This document shows, in pieces, positions 28,785-40,072 of a DNA stretch of 64,000 nt. The DNA is from Cherax quadricarinatus (Eukaryota; Arthropoda; Malacostraca; Decapoda; Parastacidae), in the NCBI RefSeq assembly GCF_038502225.1, contig NC_091303.1, positions 29,087,315-29,151,314 of the forward strand, read 5' to 3'. The translations under genes were made by a program, and so were the position numbers. Below the pieces are notes generated by a model. It had not been told where the DNA came from and did no database searches. It worked only from the letters and a program-made list of their open reading frames with translations. Within the stretch, counting starts at the first letter, position 1, and every line of letters starts with the position of its first letter.

Positions 28785-29175
28785 TATGTCGTGTCGAAGA
28801 GGCAGAACTGGTCAATTAGCAAGAACTCATTTAAAATTAAGTCTTTTCTAAAATTTTCTCTTATACATTTAAAGGTATATTTTTTCAGATTTGTAAATAT
28901 AAAAATTAATGATTTTTTCCAAAAGAACCTTAATAAACTTACCTAACCTTATTATAACAAGCGCAATTTAATTTAGCTTAATCCAACTAAATATATTTTA
29001 CATAAGTTCACAATAATTTAATAATAAAGAAACACAATAAAATATATTTTTCTCGTTAGATTCAGAATGATTTTTGCGAATTATTGCATACACATATTTT
29101 CGCTTGCACTATTCGGCAAGAACAGCGCTGCTGTTTAAGCGAAAATCACAAGTTTTACTTATTCTGCACGACATA
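28785..29175. mobile_element. MITE, about 390 bp, with terminal inverted repeats and TA target site
   Basis: The left end TGTCGTGTCGAAGAGGCAGA (from 28787) and the reverse complement of the right end TGTCGTGCAGAATAAGTAAA match at 17 of 23 positions, ending AACT in both. TA dinucleotides flank both ends (28785-28786 and 29174-29175), as for Tc1/mariner-type insertions. The interior is AT-rich and non-coding (TTACCTAACCTTATTATAAC, CAGAATGATTTTTGCGAA). From memory it corresponds to a non-autonomous element common in crayfish and lobster sequences. The imperfect termini indicate an old copy. Confidence 0.85.
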
Positions 29176-29261
29176 TACACCAGTTTCATTTCGTCATGTC
29201 ACATGATCGCATCGGCTGGAATCAGCAAAGGTGCAGTTAATCATTATCATGCTTCCACTGA

Positions 29262-31665
29262 TCTAGCCACTGAGAGTTATCACCTCACCTACACTGTTAT
29301 GACCACTGAGAGTTAACACCTCACCTACACTGTTATGACCATTGAGAGTTATCACATCACCTACACTGTTATGACCACTGAGAGTTATCACCTCACCTAC
29401 ACTGTTATGACCACTGAGAGTTATCACATCACCTACACTGTTATGACCACTGAGAGTTATCACATCACCTACACTGTTATGACCACTGAGAGTTATCACA
29501 TCACCTACACTGTTATGACCACTGAGAGTTATCACATCACCTACACTGTTATGACCACTGAGAGTTATCACATCACCTACACTGTTGTGACCACTGAGAG
29601 TTATCACATCACCTACACTGTTATGACCACTGAGAATTATCACCTCACCTACACTGTTATGACCACTGAGAGTTATCACATCACCTACACTGTTATGACC
29701 ACTGAGAGTTATCACCTCACCTACACTGTTATGACCACTGAGAATTATCACCTCACCTACACTGTTATGACCACTGAGAGTTATCACATCACCTACACTG
29801 TTATGACCACTGAGAGTTATCACATCACCTACACTGTTATGACCACTGAGAGTTATCACCTCACCCACACTGTTATGACCACTGAGAGTTATCACCTCAC
29901 CTACACTGTTATGACCACTGAGAGTTATCACATCACCTACACTGTTGTGGCCATTTAGAGTTATCACCTGACCTACGCTGTTGTGACCACTGAGAGTTAT
30001 CACATCACCTACACTGTTGTGTCCACTGAGTGTTATCACCTCACCTACACTGTTATGACCATTGAGAGTTATCACATCACCTACACTGTTATGACCACTG
30101 AGAATTATCACCTCACCTACACTGTTATGACCACTGAGAGTTATCACATCACCTACACTGTTGTGACCACTGAGAGTTATCACATCACCTACACTGTTGT
30201 GACCACTGAGAGTTATCGCCTCACCTACACTGTTATGACCACTGAGAGTTATCACATCACCTACACTGTTGTGACCACTGAGAGTTATCACATCACCTAC
30301 ACTGTTGTGACCACTGAGAGTTATCACATCACCTACACTGTTATGACCACTGAGAGTTATCACATCACCTACACTTTTGTGACCACTGAGAGTTATCACA
30401 TCACCTACACTGTTGTGACCACTGAGAGTTATCACATCACCTACACTGTTGTGACCACTGAGAGTTATCACATCACCTACACTGTTGTGACCACTGAGAG
30501 TTATCACCTCACCTACACTGTTATGACCACTGAGAGTTATCACATCACCTACACTGTTGTGACCACTGAGAGTTATCACCTCACCTACACTGTTATGACC
30601 TGGAGTTGAGAGTTATCACCTCTCCTACACTGTTATGACCACTGAGAGTTATCACCTCACCTACACTGTTATGACCACTGAGATTTATCACCTCGCCTAC
30701 ACTGTTATGACCACTGAGAGTTATCACCTCACCTACACTGTTATGACCACTGAGAGTTATCACCTCACCTACACTGTTATGACCACTGAGAGTAATCACC
30801 TCACCTACATTGTTATGACCACTGAGAGTTATCACCTCACCTACATTGTTATGACCACTGAGAGTTATCACCTCACCTACACTGTTATGACCACTGAGAG
30901 TTATCACCTCACCTACACTGTTGTGGCCATTTAGAGTTATCACCTCACCTACACTGTTGTGACCACTGAGAGTTATCACCTCACCTACACTGTTATGACC
31001 ATTGAGAGTTATCACCTCACCTACATTATTATGACCACTGAGAGTTATCACCTCACCTACACTGTTTTGAGCACTGAGAGTTATCACCTCACCTACACTG
31101 TTGTGGCCATTTAGAGTTATCACCTCACCTACACTGTTGTGGCCATTTAGAATTATCACCTCACCTACGCTGTTGTGACCACTGAGAGTTATCACATCAC
31201 CTACACTGTTGTGTCCACTGAGTGTTATCACCTCACCCACACTGTTATGACCACTGAGAGTTATCACCTCACCTACACTCTTATGACCACTGAGAGTTAT
31301 CACCTCACTTTGACTGTTATGACCACTGATAGTTATCACCTCACCTACACTGTTATGACCACTGAGAGTTATCACCTCACCTACACTGTTATGACCATTG
31401 AGAGTTATCGCTTCACCTACACTGTTATGACCACTGACAGTTACCACCTTACCTTCACTGTTGTTACCACTGAGAGTTATCACCTCTCCTACACTGTTGT
31501 GACCACTGAAAGTTATCACTTCACCTACACTGTTGTGACCACTGAAAGTTATCACTTCACCTACACTGTTGTGACCACTGAGAGTTATCACCTCACCTAC
31601 ACTGTTATGACCGCTGAGAGTTATCACCTCACCTACATTGTTATGACCACTGAGAGTTATCATCA
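29262..31665. repeat. 36-bp minisatellite, about 67 copies
   Basis: The unit is TGTTATGACCACTGAGAGTT then ATCACCTCACCTACAC, exactly 36 bp with almost no indels. As 36 is a multiple of three, frames stay open on both strands: a plus-strand 12-residue repeat (MTTESYHLTYTV) and a minus-strand one (GHNSVGEVITLS). On the minus strand open frames run 31711-30593 and 30579-29263, interrupted only by an irregular unit near 30600. Main alternations are CACCTC/CACATC and TTATG/TTGTG. Most likely a non-coding minisatellite, but the phase conservation deserves a test. Confidence 0.95.
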
Positions 31666-31672
31666 GAGTTAT

Positions 31673-31700
31673 CGTCAGGGTCACCAAGGCGACCCTGACG
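31673..31700. other. Strong 10-bp hairpin at the array edge
   Basis: CGTCAGGGTC (31673-31682) and GACCCTGACG (31691-31700) are perfect reverse complements separated by the 8-base loop ACCAAGGC. The hairpin lies immediately at the right boundary of the 36-bp array. It is not followed by a T-run, so it does not resemble a simple terminator. Confidence 0.8.
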
Positions 31701-32209
31701 GAACACAACACTGCTGCCGTTCCTGGTTCTAATTTTCTCTACATTGTAACACTAATATATTTTCTGGTAACATCCACATATACATGTTTATTTAAACATC
31801 TTCCTGTTTGGCCAACATATATTTACACATCCCTGAAGGGTAAGCGGACCTTAATTAAGAGCATACCTGAAATTTATTCTTCCTCTTTTCGGTTTTATTT
31901 TGCTCTTAACTCTAGAACGCCTCATCGAATTACTTTCTAATTTTCAACACTTGTGTAGGAGAGGATGTCCAAACTGAAGGAAGTACTGGCATGTTGACGT
32001 CTCAGTAGTTGGTGAAGTCATCCCAGCATCCTGGAGTGACTCTCATACCTCACACACATTCCTGGTGCAACTTCAAACTCTTACTTAAGGTGACAAAAAA
32101 ATTGACAATGGTGAAGAGTGAAATTCGAACATTTTGGTGCAAGTTTGGTCGTTTTATGTGTAAAATTGGCAGAAATTTTTATTCCCTTTAAATCACGTTA
32201 AATAAATTT
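31701..32209. other. Anonymous AT-rich sequence
   Basis: No gene seen. The 60-residue frame 32009-32191 has no recognisable features and overlaps AT-rich sequence related to the diverged repeat that follows. Confidence 0.5.
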
Positions 32210-32426
32210 TGGTTTACCTCTTCTGAACGACTTCAAATATTTAATGGCTGATGCATTTTAGTGCCAGGATAGTAGTTATGTTTTAATTATGTTCAGGCAA
32301 ATTTGTTGTAGTAAAATAGTAAAAAAAAATTGACATCGTTGGACTCTGTACCATAACTGGAGAATGATTCATCTGCTCGGCTTCAAATTTTTACCACTAT
32401 TGCAGTTTCCTGATCACAGGCATCAC
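32210..32426. repeat. Diverged ~150-bp repeat units, left flank of the 10-bp array
   Basis: CTTCTGAACGACTTCAAATA (about 32219) and CTGCTCGGCTTCAAATTTTT (about 32373) are related segments about 150 bp apart, and AAAAATTGACAT-type motifs recur upstream. A third relative, CTGATCGACTTCAAACTTTT followed by ACCATTG, lies on the other side of the 10-bp array at about 34679. The 10-bp array therefore seems to have expanded inside an older, longer-period repeat. Confidence 0.6.
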
Positions 32427-34576
32427 GCTGCCTCTGGCTGCCTCTGGCTGCCTCTGGCTGCCTCTGGCTGCCTCTGGCTGCCTCTGGCTGCCTCTGGCTG
32501 CCTCTGGCTACCTCTGGCTACCTCTGGCTGCCTCTGGCTGCCTCTGGCTGCCTCTGGCTACCTCTGGCTACCTCTGGCTACCTCTGGCTACCTCTGGCTG
32601 CGTCTGGCTGCCTCTGGCTACCTCTGGCTGCCTCTGGCTGCCTCTGGCTGCCTCTGGCTGCCTCTGGCTGCCTCTGGCTGCCTCTGGCTGCCTCTGGCTG
32701 CCTCTGGCTGCCTCTGGCTGCCTCTGGCTGCCTCTGGCTGCCTCTGGCTGCCTCTGGCTGCCTCTGGCTGCCTCTGGCTGCCTCTGGCTGCCTCTGGCTG
32801 CCTCTGGCTGCCTCTGGCTGGGCTGCCTCTGGCTGCCTCTGGCTGCCTCTGGCTACCTCTGGCTGCCTCTGGCTGCCTCTGGCTGCCTCTGGCTACCTCT
32901 GGCTGCCTCTGGCTGCCTCTGACTGCCTCTGGCTACCTCTGGCTGCCTCTGGCTGCCTCTGGCTGCCTCTGGCTGCCTCTGGCTACCTCTGGCTACCTCT
33001 GGCTGCCTCTGGCTGCCTCTGGCTGCCTCTGGCTGCCTCTGGCTGCCTCTGGCTACCTCTGGCTACCTCTGGCTGCCTCTGGCTACCTCTGGCTGCCTCT
33101 GGCTACCTCTGGCTACCTCTGGCTGCCTCTGTCTACCTCTGGCTGCCTCTGGCTACCTCTGGCTGCCTCTGGCTGCCTCTGGCTGCCTCTGGCTGCCTCT
33201 GGCTACCTCTGGCTGCCTCTGGCTGCCTCTGGCTGCCTCTGGCTGCCTCTGGCTGCCTCTGGCTGCCTCTGGCTGCCTCTGGCTGCCTCTGGCTGCCTCT
33301 GGCTGCCTCTGGCTACCTCTGACTACCTCTGGCTACCTCTGGCTGCCTCTGGCTACCTCTGGCTACCTCTGGCTACCTCTGGCTGCCTCTGGCTGCCTCT
33401 GGCTGCCTCTGGCTGCCTCTGGCTGCCTCTGGCTGCCTCTGGCTGCCTCTGGCTGCCTCTGGCTGCCTCTGGCTGCCTCTGGCTGCCTCTGGCTGCCTCT
33501 GGCTGCCTCTGGCTGCCTCTGGCTGCCTCTGGCTACCTCTGGCTACCTCTGGCTACCTCTGGCTGCCTCTGGCTGCCTCTGGCTGCCTCTGGCTGCCTCT
33601 GGCTGCCTCTGGCTGCCTCTGGCTGCCTCTGGCTACCTCTGGCTGCCTCTGGCTGCCTCTGGCTGCCTCTGGCTGCCTCTGGCTGCCTCTGGCTACCTCT
33701 GGCTACCTCTGGCTGCCTCTGGCTACCTCTGGCTGCCTCTGGCTACCTCTGGCTACCTCTGGCTGCCTCTGGCTACCTCTGGCTGCCTCTGGCTACCTCT
33801 GGCTGCCTCTGGCTGCCTCTGGCTACCTCTGGCTGCCTCTGGCTACCTCTGGCTGCCTCTGGCTGCCTCTGGCTGCCTCTGGCTGCCTCTGGCTGCCTCT
33901 GGCTGCCTCTGGCTGCCTCTGGCTGCCTCTGGCTGCCTCTGGCTACCTCTGGCTACCTCTGACTACCTCTGGCTACCTCTGGCTGCCTCTGGCTACCTCT
34001 GGCTACCTCTGGCTGCCTCTGGCTGCCTCTGGCTGCCTCTGGCTGCCTCTGGCTGCCTCTGGCTGCCTCTGGCTGCCTCTGGCTGCCTCTGGCTGCCTCT
34101 GGCTGCCTCTGGCTGCCTCTGGCTGCCTCTGGCTACCTCTGGCTACCTCTGGCTACCTCTGGCTGCCTCTGGCTGCCTCTGGCTGCCTCTGGCTGCCTCT
34201 GGCTGCCTCTGGCTGCCTCTGGCTGCCTCTGGCTACCTCTGGCTACCTCTGGCTACCTCTGGCTGCCTCTGGCTACCTCTGGCTGCCTCTGGCTGCCTCT
34301 GGCTACCTCTGGCTGCCTCTGGCTGCCTCTGGCTACCTCTGGCTACCTCTGGCTACCTCTGGCTGCCTCTGGCTACCTCTGGCTGCCTCTGGCTGCCTCT
34401 GGCTACCTCTGGCTACCTCTGGCTACCTCTGGCTACCTCTGGCTGCCTCTGGCTACCTCTGGCTACCTCTGGCTACCTCTGGCTACCTCTGGCTACCTCT
34501 GGCTACCTCTGGCTGCCTCTGGCTACCTCTGGCTACCTCTGGCTACCTCTGGCTACCTCTGGCTGCCTCTGGCTGC
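32427..34576. repeat. 10-bp minisatellite, about 215 copies in two variants
   Basis: The unit is GGCTGCCTCT or GGCTACCTCT, differing by one G/A transition, with other changes very rare (GACTACCTCT at 33321 and 33961, GTCTACCTCT at 33131, GGCTGCGTCT at about 32598). One length irregularity is seen near 32820. A 640-bp duplication is suggested because both GACTACCTCT variants are followed by similar G/A patterns (a short A-rich stretch, 12-15 G units, three A units, seven G units). A-type units become more frequent in the last 350 bp. The long frame 32364-33962 (ASGCLWLPLA repeats) is an artefact. Confidence 0.97.
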
Positions 34577-34763
34577 CATAAGTTAAGTCTGATTTGATGC
34601 AAATTAAAAATTTCCCAGAAATAGTTAAAAAAAAGTTTGTAATCTTTGAAATCAGATCAGTTACTGGAAAATGCCTTTTCTGATCGACTTCAAACTTTTA
34701 CCATTGGTGGGTTTTATTAGGTAGATCCCATTTCGCTATTTTAAAGAAACTGAAAAAATCTAC
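34577..34763. repeat. Right-flank relative of the diverged ~150-bp repeat
   Basis: TTTTCTGATCGACTTCAAAC at about 34675, followed by TTTTACCATTGGTGGGTTT, matches the left-flank units with several substitutions. The rest is AT-rich. Confidence 0.5.
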
Positions 34764-34866
34764 CTGTCCTCAGCAGACAAGTAGTGCTAACTGTCCTCAG
34801 CAGACAAGTAGTGTTAACTGTCCTCAGCAGACAAGTAGTGCTAACTGTCCTCAGCAGACAAGCCAA
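34764..34866. repeat. 27-bp tandem repeat, about four copies
   Basis: CTGTCCTCAGCAGACAAG plus TAGTGCTAA repeats at 34764, 34791, 34818 and 34845. The fourth copy degenerates after ACAAGCC. A small, fairly recent-looking tandem repeat. Confidence 0.9.
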
Positions 34867-35091
34867 TATCAACTACAACAATGTAGTGCTAACTTTCACT
34901 TTTAACATTTTCGCAGGAAAAAGAGCCCTTAATATTAAATATTACGTGTTCCATTACTTCAACCAGGTCCAGCTTTTTCTCGCAGCTTTCTGCACTGTTA
35001 TTATTTTAACCATAACTTTGTTCTCCATTTTGTCGGTTTTTGTAGCCTTATGTTCACCTTGCTGAATATTCGATGTTTTACAGAAGCTATG

Positions 35092-38000
35092 ACTGAAGTG
35101 TCTTTAAAGTGCTGCATCAACTGTCTGGAGTGTCTTTAAAGTGCTGCATCAACTGTCTGGAGTGTCTTTAAAGTGCTGCATCAACTGTCTGGAGTGTCTT
35201 TAAAGTGCTGCATCAACTGTCTGGAGTGTCTTTAAAGTGTTGCATCAAATGTCTGAGGTGTCTTTAAAGTGCTGCATGAAATGTCTGAGGTGTCTTTAAA
35301 GTGCTGCATCAAATGTCTGAGGTGTCTTTAAAGTGTTGCATCAAATGTCTGGAGTGTCTTTAAAGTGCTGCATCAACTGTCTGGAGTGTCTTTAAAGTGT
35401 TGCATCAAATGTCTGAGGTGTCTTTAAAGTGCTGCATCAACTGTCTGGAGTGTCTTTAAAGTGCTGCATCAACTGTCTGGAGTGTCTTTAAAGTGCTGCA
35501 TGAAATGTCTGAGGTGTCTTTAAAGTGCTGCATCAACTGTCTGGAGTGTCTTTAAAGTGCTGCATCAACTGTCTGGAGTGTCTTTAAAGTGTTGCATCAA
35601 ATGTCTGAGGTGTCTTTAAAGTGCTGCATGAAATGTCTGAGGTGTCTTTAAAGTGCTGCATCAAATGTCTGAGGTGTCTTTAAAGTGCTGCTTGAAATGT
35701 CTGAGGTGTCTTTAAAGTGCTGCATCAACTGTCTGGAGTGTCTTTAAAGTGCTGCATCAAATGTCTGAGGTGTCTTTAAAGTGCTGCATCAAATGTCTGA
35801 AGCGTCTTTAAAGTGCTGCATCAACTGTCTGGAGTGTCTTTAAAGTGTTGCATCAACTGTCTGGAGTGTCTTTAAAGTGCTGCATCAAATGTCTGAAGCG
35901 TCTTTAAAGTGTTGCATCAAATGTCTGAGGTGTCTTTAAAGTGCTGCATCAAATGTCTGAGGTGTCTTTAAAGTGCTGCATGAAATGTCTGAGGTGTCTT
36001 TAAAGTGCTGCATCAAATGTCTGAAGCGTCTTTAAAGTGCTGCATCAACTGTCTGAAGTGTCTTTAAAGTGTTGCATCAAATGTCTGAGGTGTCTTTAAA
36101 GTGCTGCATCAAATGTCTGAGGTGTCTTTAAAGTGCTGCATCAACTGTCTGGAGTGTCTTTAAAGTGCTGCATCAAATGTCTGAAGCGTCTTTAAAGTGC
36201 TGCATCAACTGTCTGAAGTGTCTTTAAAGTGTTGCATCAACTGTCTGAAGTGTCTTTAAAGTGCTGCATCAACTGTCTGAAGTGTCTTTAAAGTGTTGCA
36301 TCAACTGTCTGGAGTGTCTTTAAAGTGCTGCATCAACTGTCTGAAGTGTCTTTAAAGTGCTGCATCAACTGTCTGAAGTGTCTTTAAAGTGTTGCATCAA
36401 CTGTCTGGAGTGTCTTTAAAGTGCTGCATCAACTGTCTGAAGTGTCTTTAAAGTGCTGCATCAACTGTCTGAAGTGTCTTTAAAGTGCTGCATCAACTGT
36501 CTGAAGTGTCTTTAAAGTGTTGCATCAACTGTCTGGAGTGTCTTTAAAGTGCTGCATCAACTGTCTGAAGTGTCTTTAAAGTGCTGCATGAAATGTCTGA
36601 GGTGTCTTTAAAGTGCTGCATCAACTGTCTGGAGTGTCTTTAAAGTGTTGCATCAAATGTCTGAGGTGTCTTTAAAGTGCTGCATCAAATGTCTGAGGTG
36701 TCTTTAAAGTGCTGCATCAAATGTCTGAAGCGTCTTTAAAGTGCTGCATCAACTGTCTGAAGTGTCTTTAAAGTGTTGCATCAACTGTCTGAAGTGTCTT
36801 TAAAGTGCTGCATCAACTGTCTGAAGTGTCTTTAAAGTGCTGCATCAAATGTCTGAAGTATCTTTAAAGTGCTGCATCAAATGTCTGAGGTGTCTTTAAA
36901 GTGCTGCATGAAATGTCTGAGGTGTCTTTAAAGTGCTGCATCAACTGTCTGAAGTGTCTTTAAAGTGCTGCATCAACTGTCTGAAGTGTCTTTAAAGTGT
37001 TGCATCAAATGTCTGAGGTGTCTTTAAAGTGCTGCATCAACTGTCTGGAGTGTCTTTAAAGTGCTGCATCAACTGTCTGGAGTGTCTTTAAAGTGCTGCA
37101 TCAAATGTCTGAAGCGTCTTTAAAGTGTTGCATCAAATGTCTGGAGTGTCTTTAAAGTGCTGCATCAACTGTCTGGAGTGTCTTTAAAGTGCTGCATCAA
37201 CTGTCTGGAGTGTCTTTAAAGTGCTGCATCAACTGTCTGGAGTGTCTTTAAAGTGCTGCATCAAATGTCTGAAGCGTCTTTAAAGTGTTGCATCAAATGT
37301 CTGAGGTGTCTTTAAAGTGCTGCATCAACTGTCTGGAGTGTCTTTAAAGTGCTGCAACAAATGTCTGAGGTGTCTTTAAAGTGCTGCATGAAATGTCTGA
37401 GGTGTCTTTAAAGTGCTGCATCAACTGTCTGAAGTGTCTTTAAAGTGTTGCATCAAATGTCTGAGGTGTCTTTAAAGTGCTGCATCAACTGTCTGGAGTG
37501 TCTTTAAAGTGTTGCATCAACTGTCTGGAGTGTCTTTAAAGTGCTGCATCAACTGTCTGGAGTGTCTTTAAAGTGTTGCATCAACTGTCTGGAGTGTCTT
37601 TAAAGTGCTGCATCAACTGTCTGGAGTGTCTTTAAAGTGCTGCATCAACTGTCTGGAGTGTCTTTAAAGTGCTGCATCAACTGTCTGGAGTGTCTTTAAA
37701 GTGTTGCATCAAATGTCTGAGGTGTCTTTAAAGTGCTGCATCATCTGTCTGGAGTGTCTTTAAAGTGTTGCATCAACTGTCTGAAGTGTCTTTAAAGTGC
37801 TGCATCAAATGTCTGAAGCGTCTTTAAAGTGTTGCATCAAATGTCTGAGGTGTCTTTAAAGTGCTGCATCAAATGTCTGAGGTGTCTTTAAAGTGCTGCA
37901 TCAAATGTCTGAGGTGTCTTTAAAGTGCTGCATCAACTGTCTGGAGTGTCTTTAAAGTGCTGCATCAAATGTCTGAGGTGTCTTTAAAGTGCTGCATCAA

Positions 38001-38738
38001 ATGTCTGAAGCGTCTTTAAAGTGCTGCATCAACTGTCTGAAGTGTCTTTAAAGTGCTGCATCAACTGTTTGGAGTGTCTTTAAAGTGCTGCATCAACTGT
38101 CTGGAGTGTCTTTAAAGTGCTGCATCAACTGTCTGAAGTGTCTTTAAAGTGCTGCATCAAATGTCTGAGGTGTCTTTAAAGTGCTGCATCATATGTCTGA
38201 AGTGTCTTTAAAGTGCTGCATCAACTGTCTGAAGTGTCTTTAAAGTGTTGCATCATATGTCTGAAGTGTCTTTAAAGTGCTGCATCAAATATCTGAAGTG
38301 TCTTTAAAGTGTTGCATCAAATGTCTGAAGTGTCTTTAAAGTGCTGCATCATATGTCTGGAGTGTCTTTAAAGTGCTGCGTCAAATGTCTGAGGTGTCTT
38401 TAAAGTGTTGCATCATATGTCTGAAGTGTCTTTAAAGTGTTGCATCAAATGTCTGAGGTGTCTTTAAAGTGCTGCATCAAATGTCTGAAGTGTCTTTAAA
38501 GTGCTGCATCAAATGTCTGAGGTGTCTTTAAAGTGCTGCATCAAATGTCTGAAGTGTCTTTAAAGTGTTGCATCAACTGTCTGAGGTGTCTTTAAAGTGC
38601 TGCATCAAATGTCTGAAGTGTCTTTAAAGTGTTGCATCAAATGTCTGAGGTGTCTTTAAAGTGCTGCATCAAATGTCTGAAGTGTCTTTAAAGTGCTGCA
38701 TCAAATGTCTGGAGTGTCTTTAAAGTGCTGCATGAAAT
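35092..38738. repeat. 32-bp minisatellite, about 114 copies
   Basis: The unit is GTGTCTTTAAAGTGCTGCAT then CAACTGTCTGGA, with period 32 (35101 to 35133). Alternations are CAACTG/CAAATG/GAAATG, GCTGC/GTTGC, and GGA/GAG/GAA before GTGTC, including a recurrent GAAGCGTC variant that marks longer repeated blocks. TTTAAA is present in every unit. The array runs directly into a decayed coding remnant at its right end. Confidence 0.96.
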
Positions 38739-38748
38739 GGCTGCACAT

Positions 38749-39363
38749 TTAAGAACATTCGCTCCTTGAAGAATGAGTGGACAAGTTTCTCATCTTCAGT
38801 ACATGCAGTTTCAAAATCCTGTTCTGGCTGGAGTGATGCCAGCTGTCCATACCGAGCTCAGTGTTGCTTGGCCGTTGCTTACTACCACAGCTATCGCTTT
38901 TTACAGCATTTTTTGACTGAACAAATATAACATTGGTCCTATATCAAATATTACATTGGTCCTATATATGTGAGGGTATCGTCTTGAAAGTCATTATTGT
39001 CTAAAATGACAGTTCCTGAATAACCTGAAGCCAGCTCCCATGGGTAAATGTCACTCATTTCTGCATCGTGTTTGGTATATAAAGAATAAAGGCGAAGGAC
39101 GTCTTGGAAGCTTATTTTAAGAGATAACTTTCTTGAAACATCTTTTGCTTCACGGTTCTTTCTCAGGGTTTGAAGTGCTACAGATAATTGAGTCTTAATG
39201 TTTGTGCGCTTACCACTGGCGAATGATGATAAAGGTGACTATAAAAGTAACATCTGCAAGTCATGGAAGGTTTCACTACAATCAGTGTGGGTCTCATAGC
39301 CATACCTGAAATTTGCATAACAGCCTCCCGAACTGCTGAGGATCTACCTCAACTGCTGGTGGT
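38749..39363 (-). pseudogene. Decayed reading frame of an uncharacterised repeated family
   Basis: Translating the minus strand by eye gives a long stop-poor stretch beginning near 39340 (GGCYANFRYGYETHTDCSET), an in-frame stop at about 39241, then SSFASGKRTNIKTQLSVALQ, an open stretch through YPWELASGYSGTVILDNNDF and QDDTLT. A short tandem duplication around ATAGGACCAATG (about 38930-38965) shifts the frame, after which RTNVIFVQSKNA continues open to a stop at 38749-38751. The DN-x-DF-x-DDTLT followed by RTNV-FVQ arrangement resembles, from memory, a multicopy uncharacterised metazoan protein, probably transposon-borne. No function can be assigned. At least two lesions mean it is dead. Confidence 0.55.
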
Positions 39364-39589
39364 CAAATCATAGTGTCCTCGGATACTAATTTTCATATCA
39401 GACATCGAGGGATGGTGTTCAGTAACTATTCATCATCAGCTCCCCGGCAGTATAAACCTGCCTCCACCTACGTTCCTACTGCTGGAGTGCTATGCATAAT
39501 AGTGCTCATGATCTTATGATGTCTTTTATGGAAACCTATTTTATTTACAGAAAAGTCTTGTGTCAACTGTTTTAATGTTTTATTTCCTT
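39364..39589. other. Anonymous sequence
   Basis: No gene or repeat recognised. A minus-strand continuation of the preceding remnant is possible up to about 39420 (SMSDMKISIRGHYD) but is interrupted by a frame change and stops. Confidence 0.4.
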
Positions 39590-39770
39590 GTATTGATATT
39601 AAAACTAAACTTTCGCATTAAATCATTCAAGTCATGTCGCAAGTCTTGAAGTGTGCTCGGTTCTTTCATGTTTAATACAGTTTTGAACATTTTTTTGAAA
39701 CATGCTCTTTGCTTTATCACTTTGAACATTTTTTTATGTGAAGGTGTGAGTCAAATTTTTTATTATATAA
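39590..39770 (-). pseudogene. Short coding-like remnant, unassigned
   Basis: On the minus strand a frame beginning near 39735 reads MFKVIKQRACFKKMFKTVL, then NMKEPSTLQDLRHDLNDLMR, and stops near 39592 after about 49 residues. The charged helical character is unlike the neighbouring AT-rich noise and vaguely resembles the gag-like region of LTR retrotransposons. This is weak, and chance is a real alternative. Confidence 0.2.
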
Positions 39771-40072
39771 ACGAAATGGATATTTTTCCAAACAGACTGA
39801 GAGTGTTTTATCTGTACTACAATGGGTCCCGGATGTCTCAGTAACAGATACGGTCCTGTCAAACAATGAACAATGCTCCAAATATACAGCCTGGTATTTA
39901 AATGTATGCTATGTATCCTCTTGCTGCAAAAAACGCCCATTCTCCCGATAAGAACATTTTGTATCTTCTTTCAAACACCAAACACAACACTGTTTATCAT
40001 GAAGCTGACCTGTGCTGCTTCCTGAGACGTTTGTTGTTGAAGATGATGATCATGAAGTAGAAAAACCTGGGG

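Noticed and set aside
31673..31700. Rho-independent-type terminator
   Set aside because: The stem is strong, but there is no following T-run and the genome is eukaryotic, so it is listed only as a hairpin.
32364..33962. 532-residue frame with ASGCLWLPLA repeats
   Set aside because: A 10-bp repeat read in rotating frames, and it breaks at ordinary single-base variants. Not a gene.
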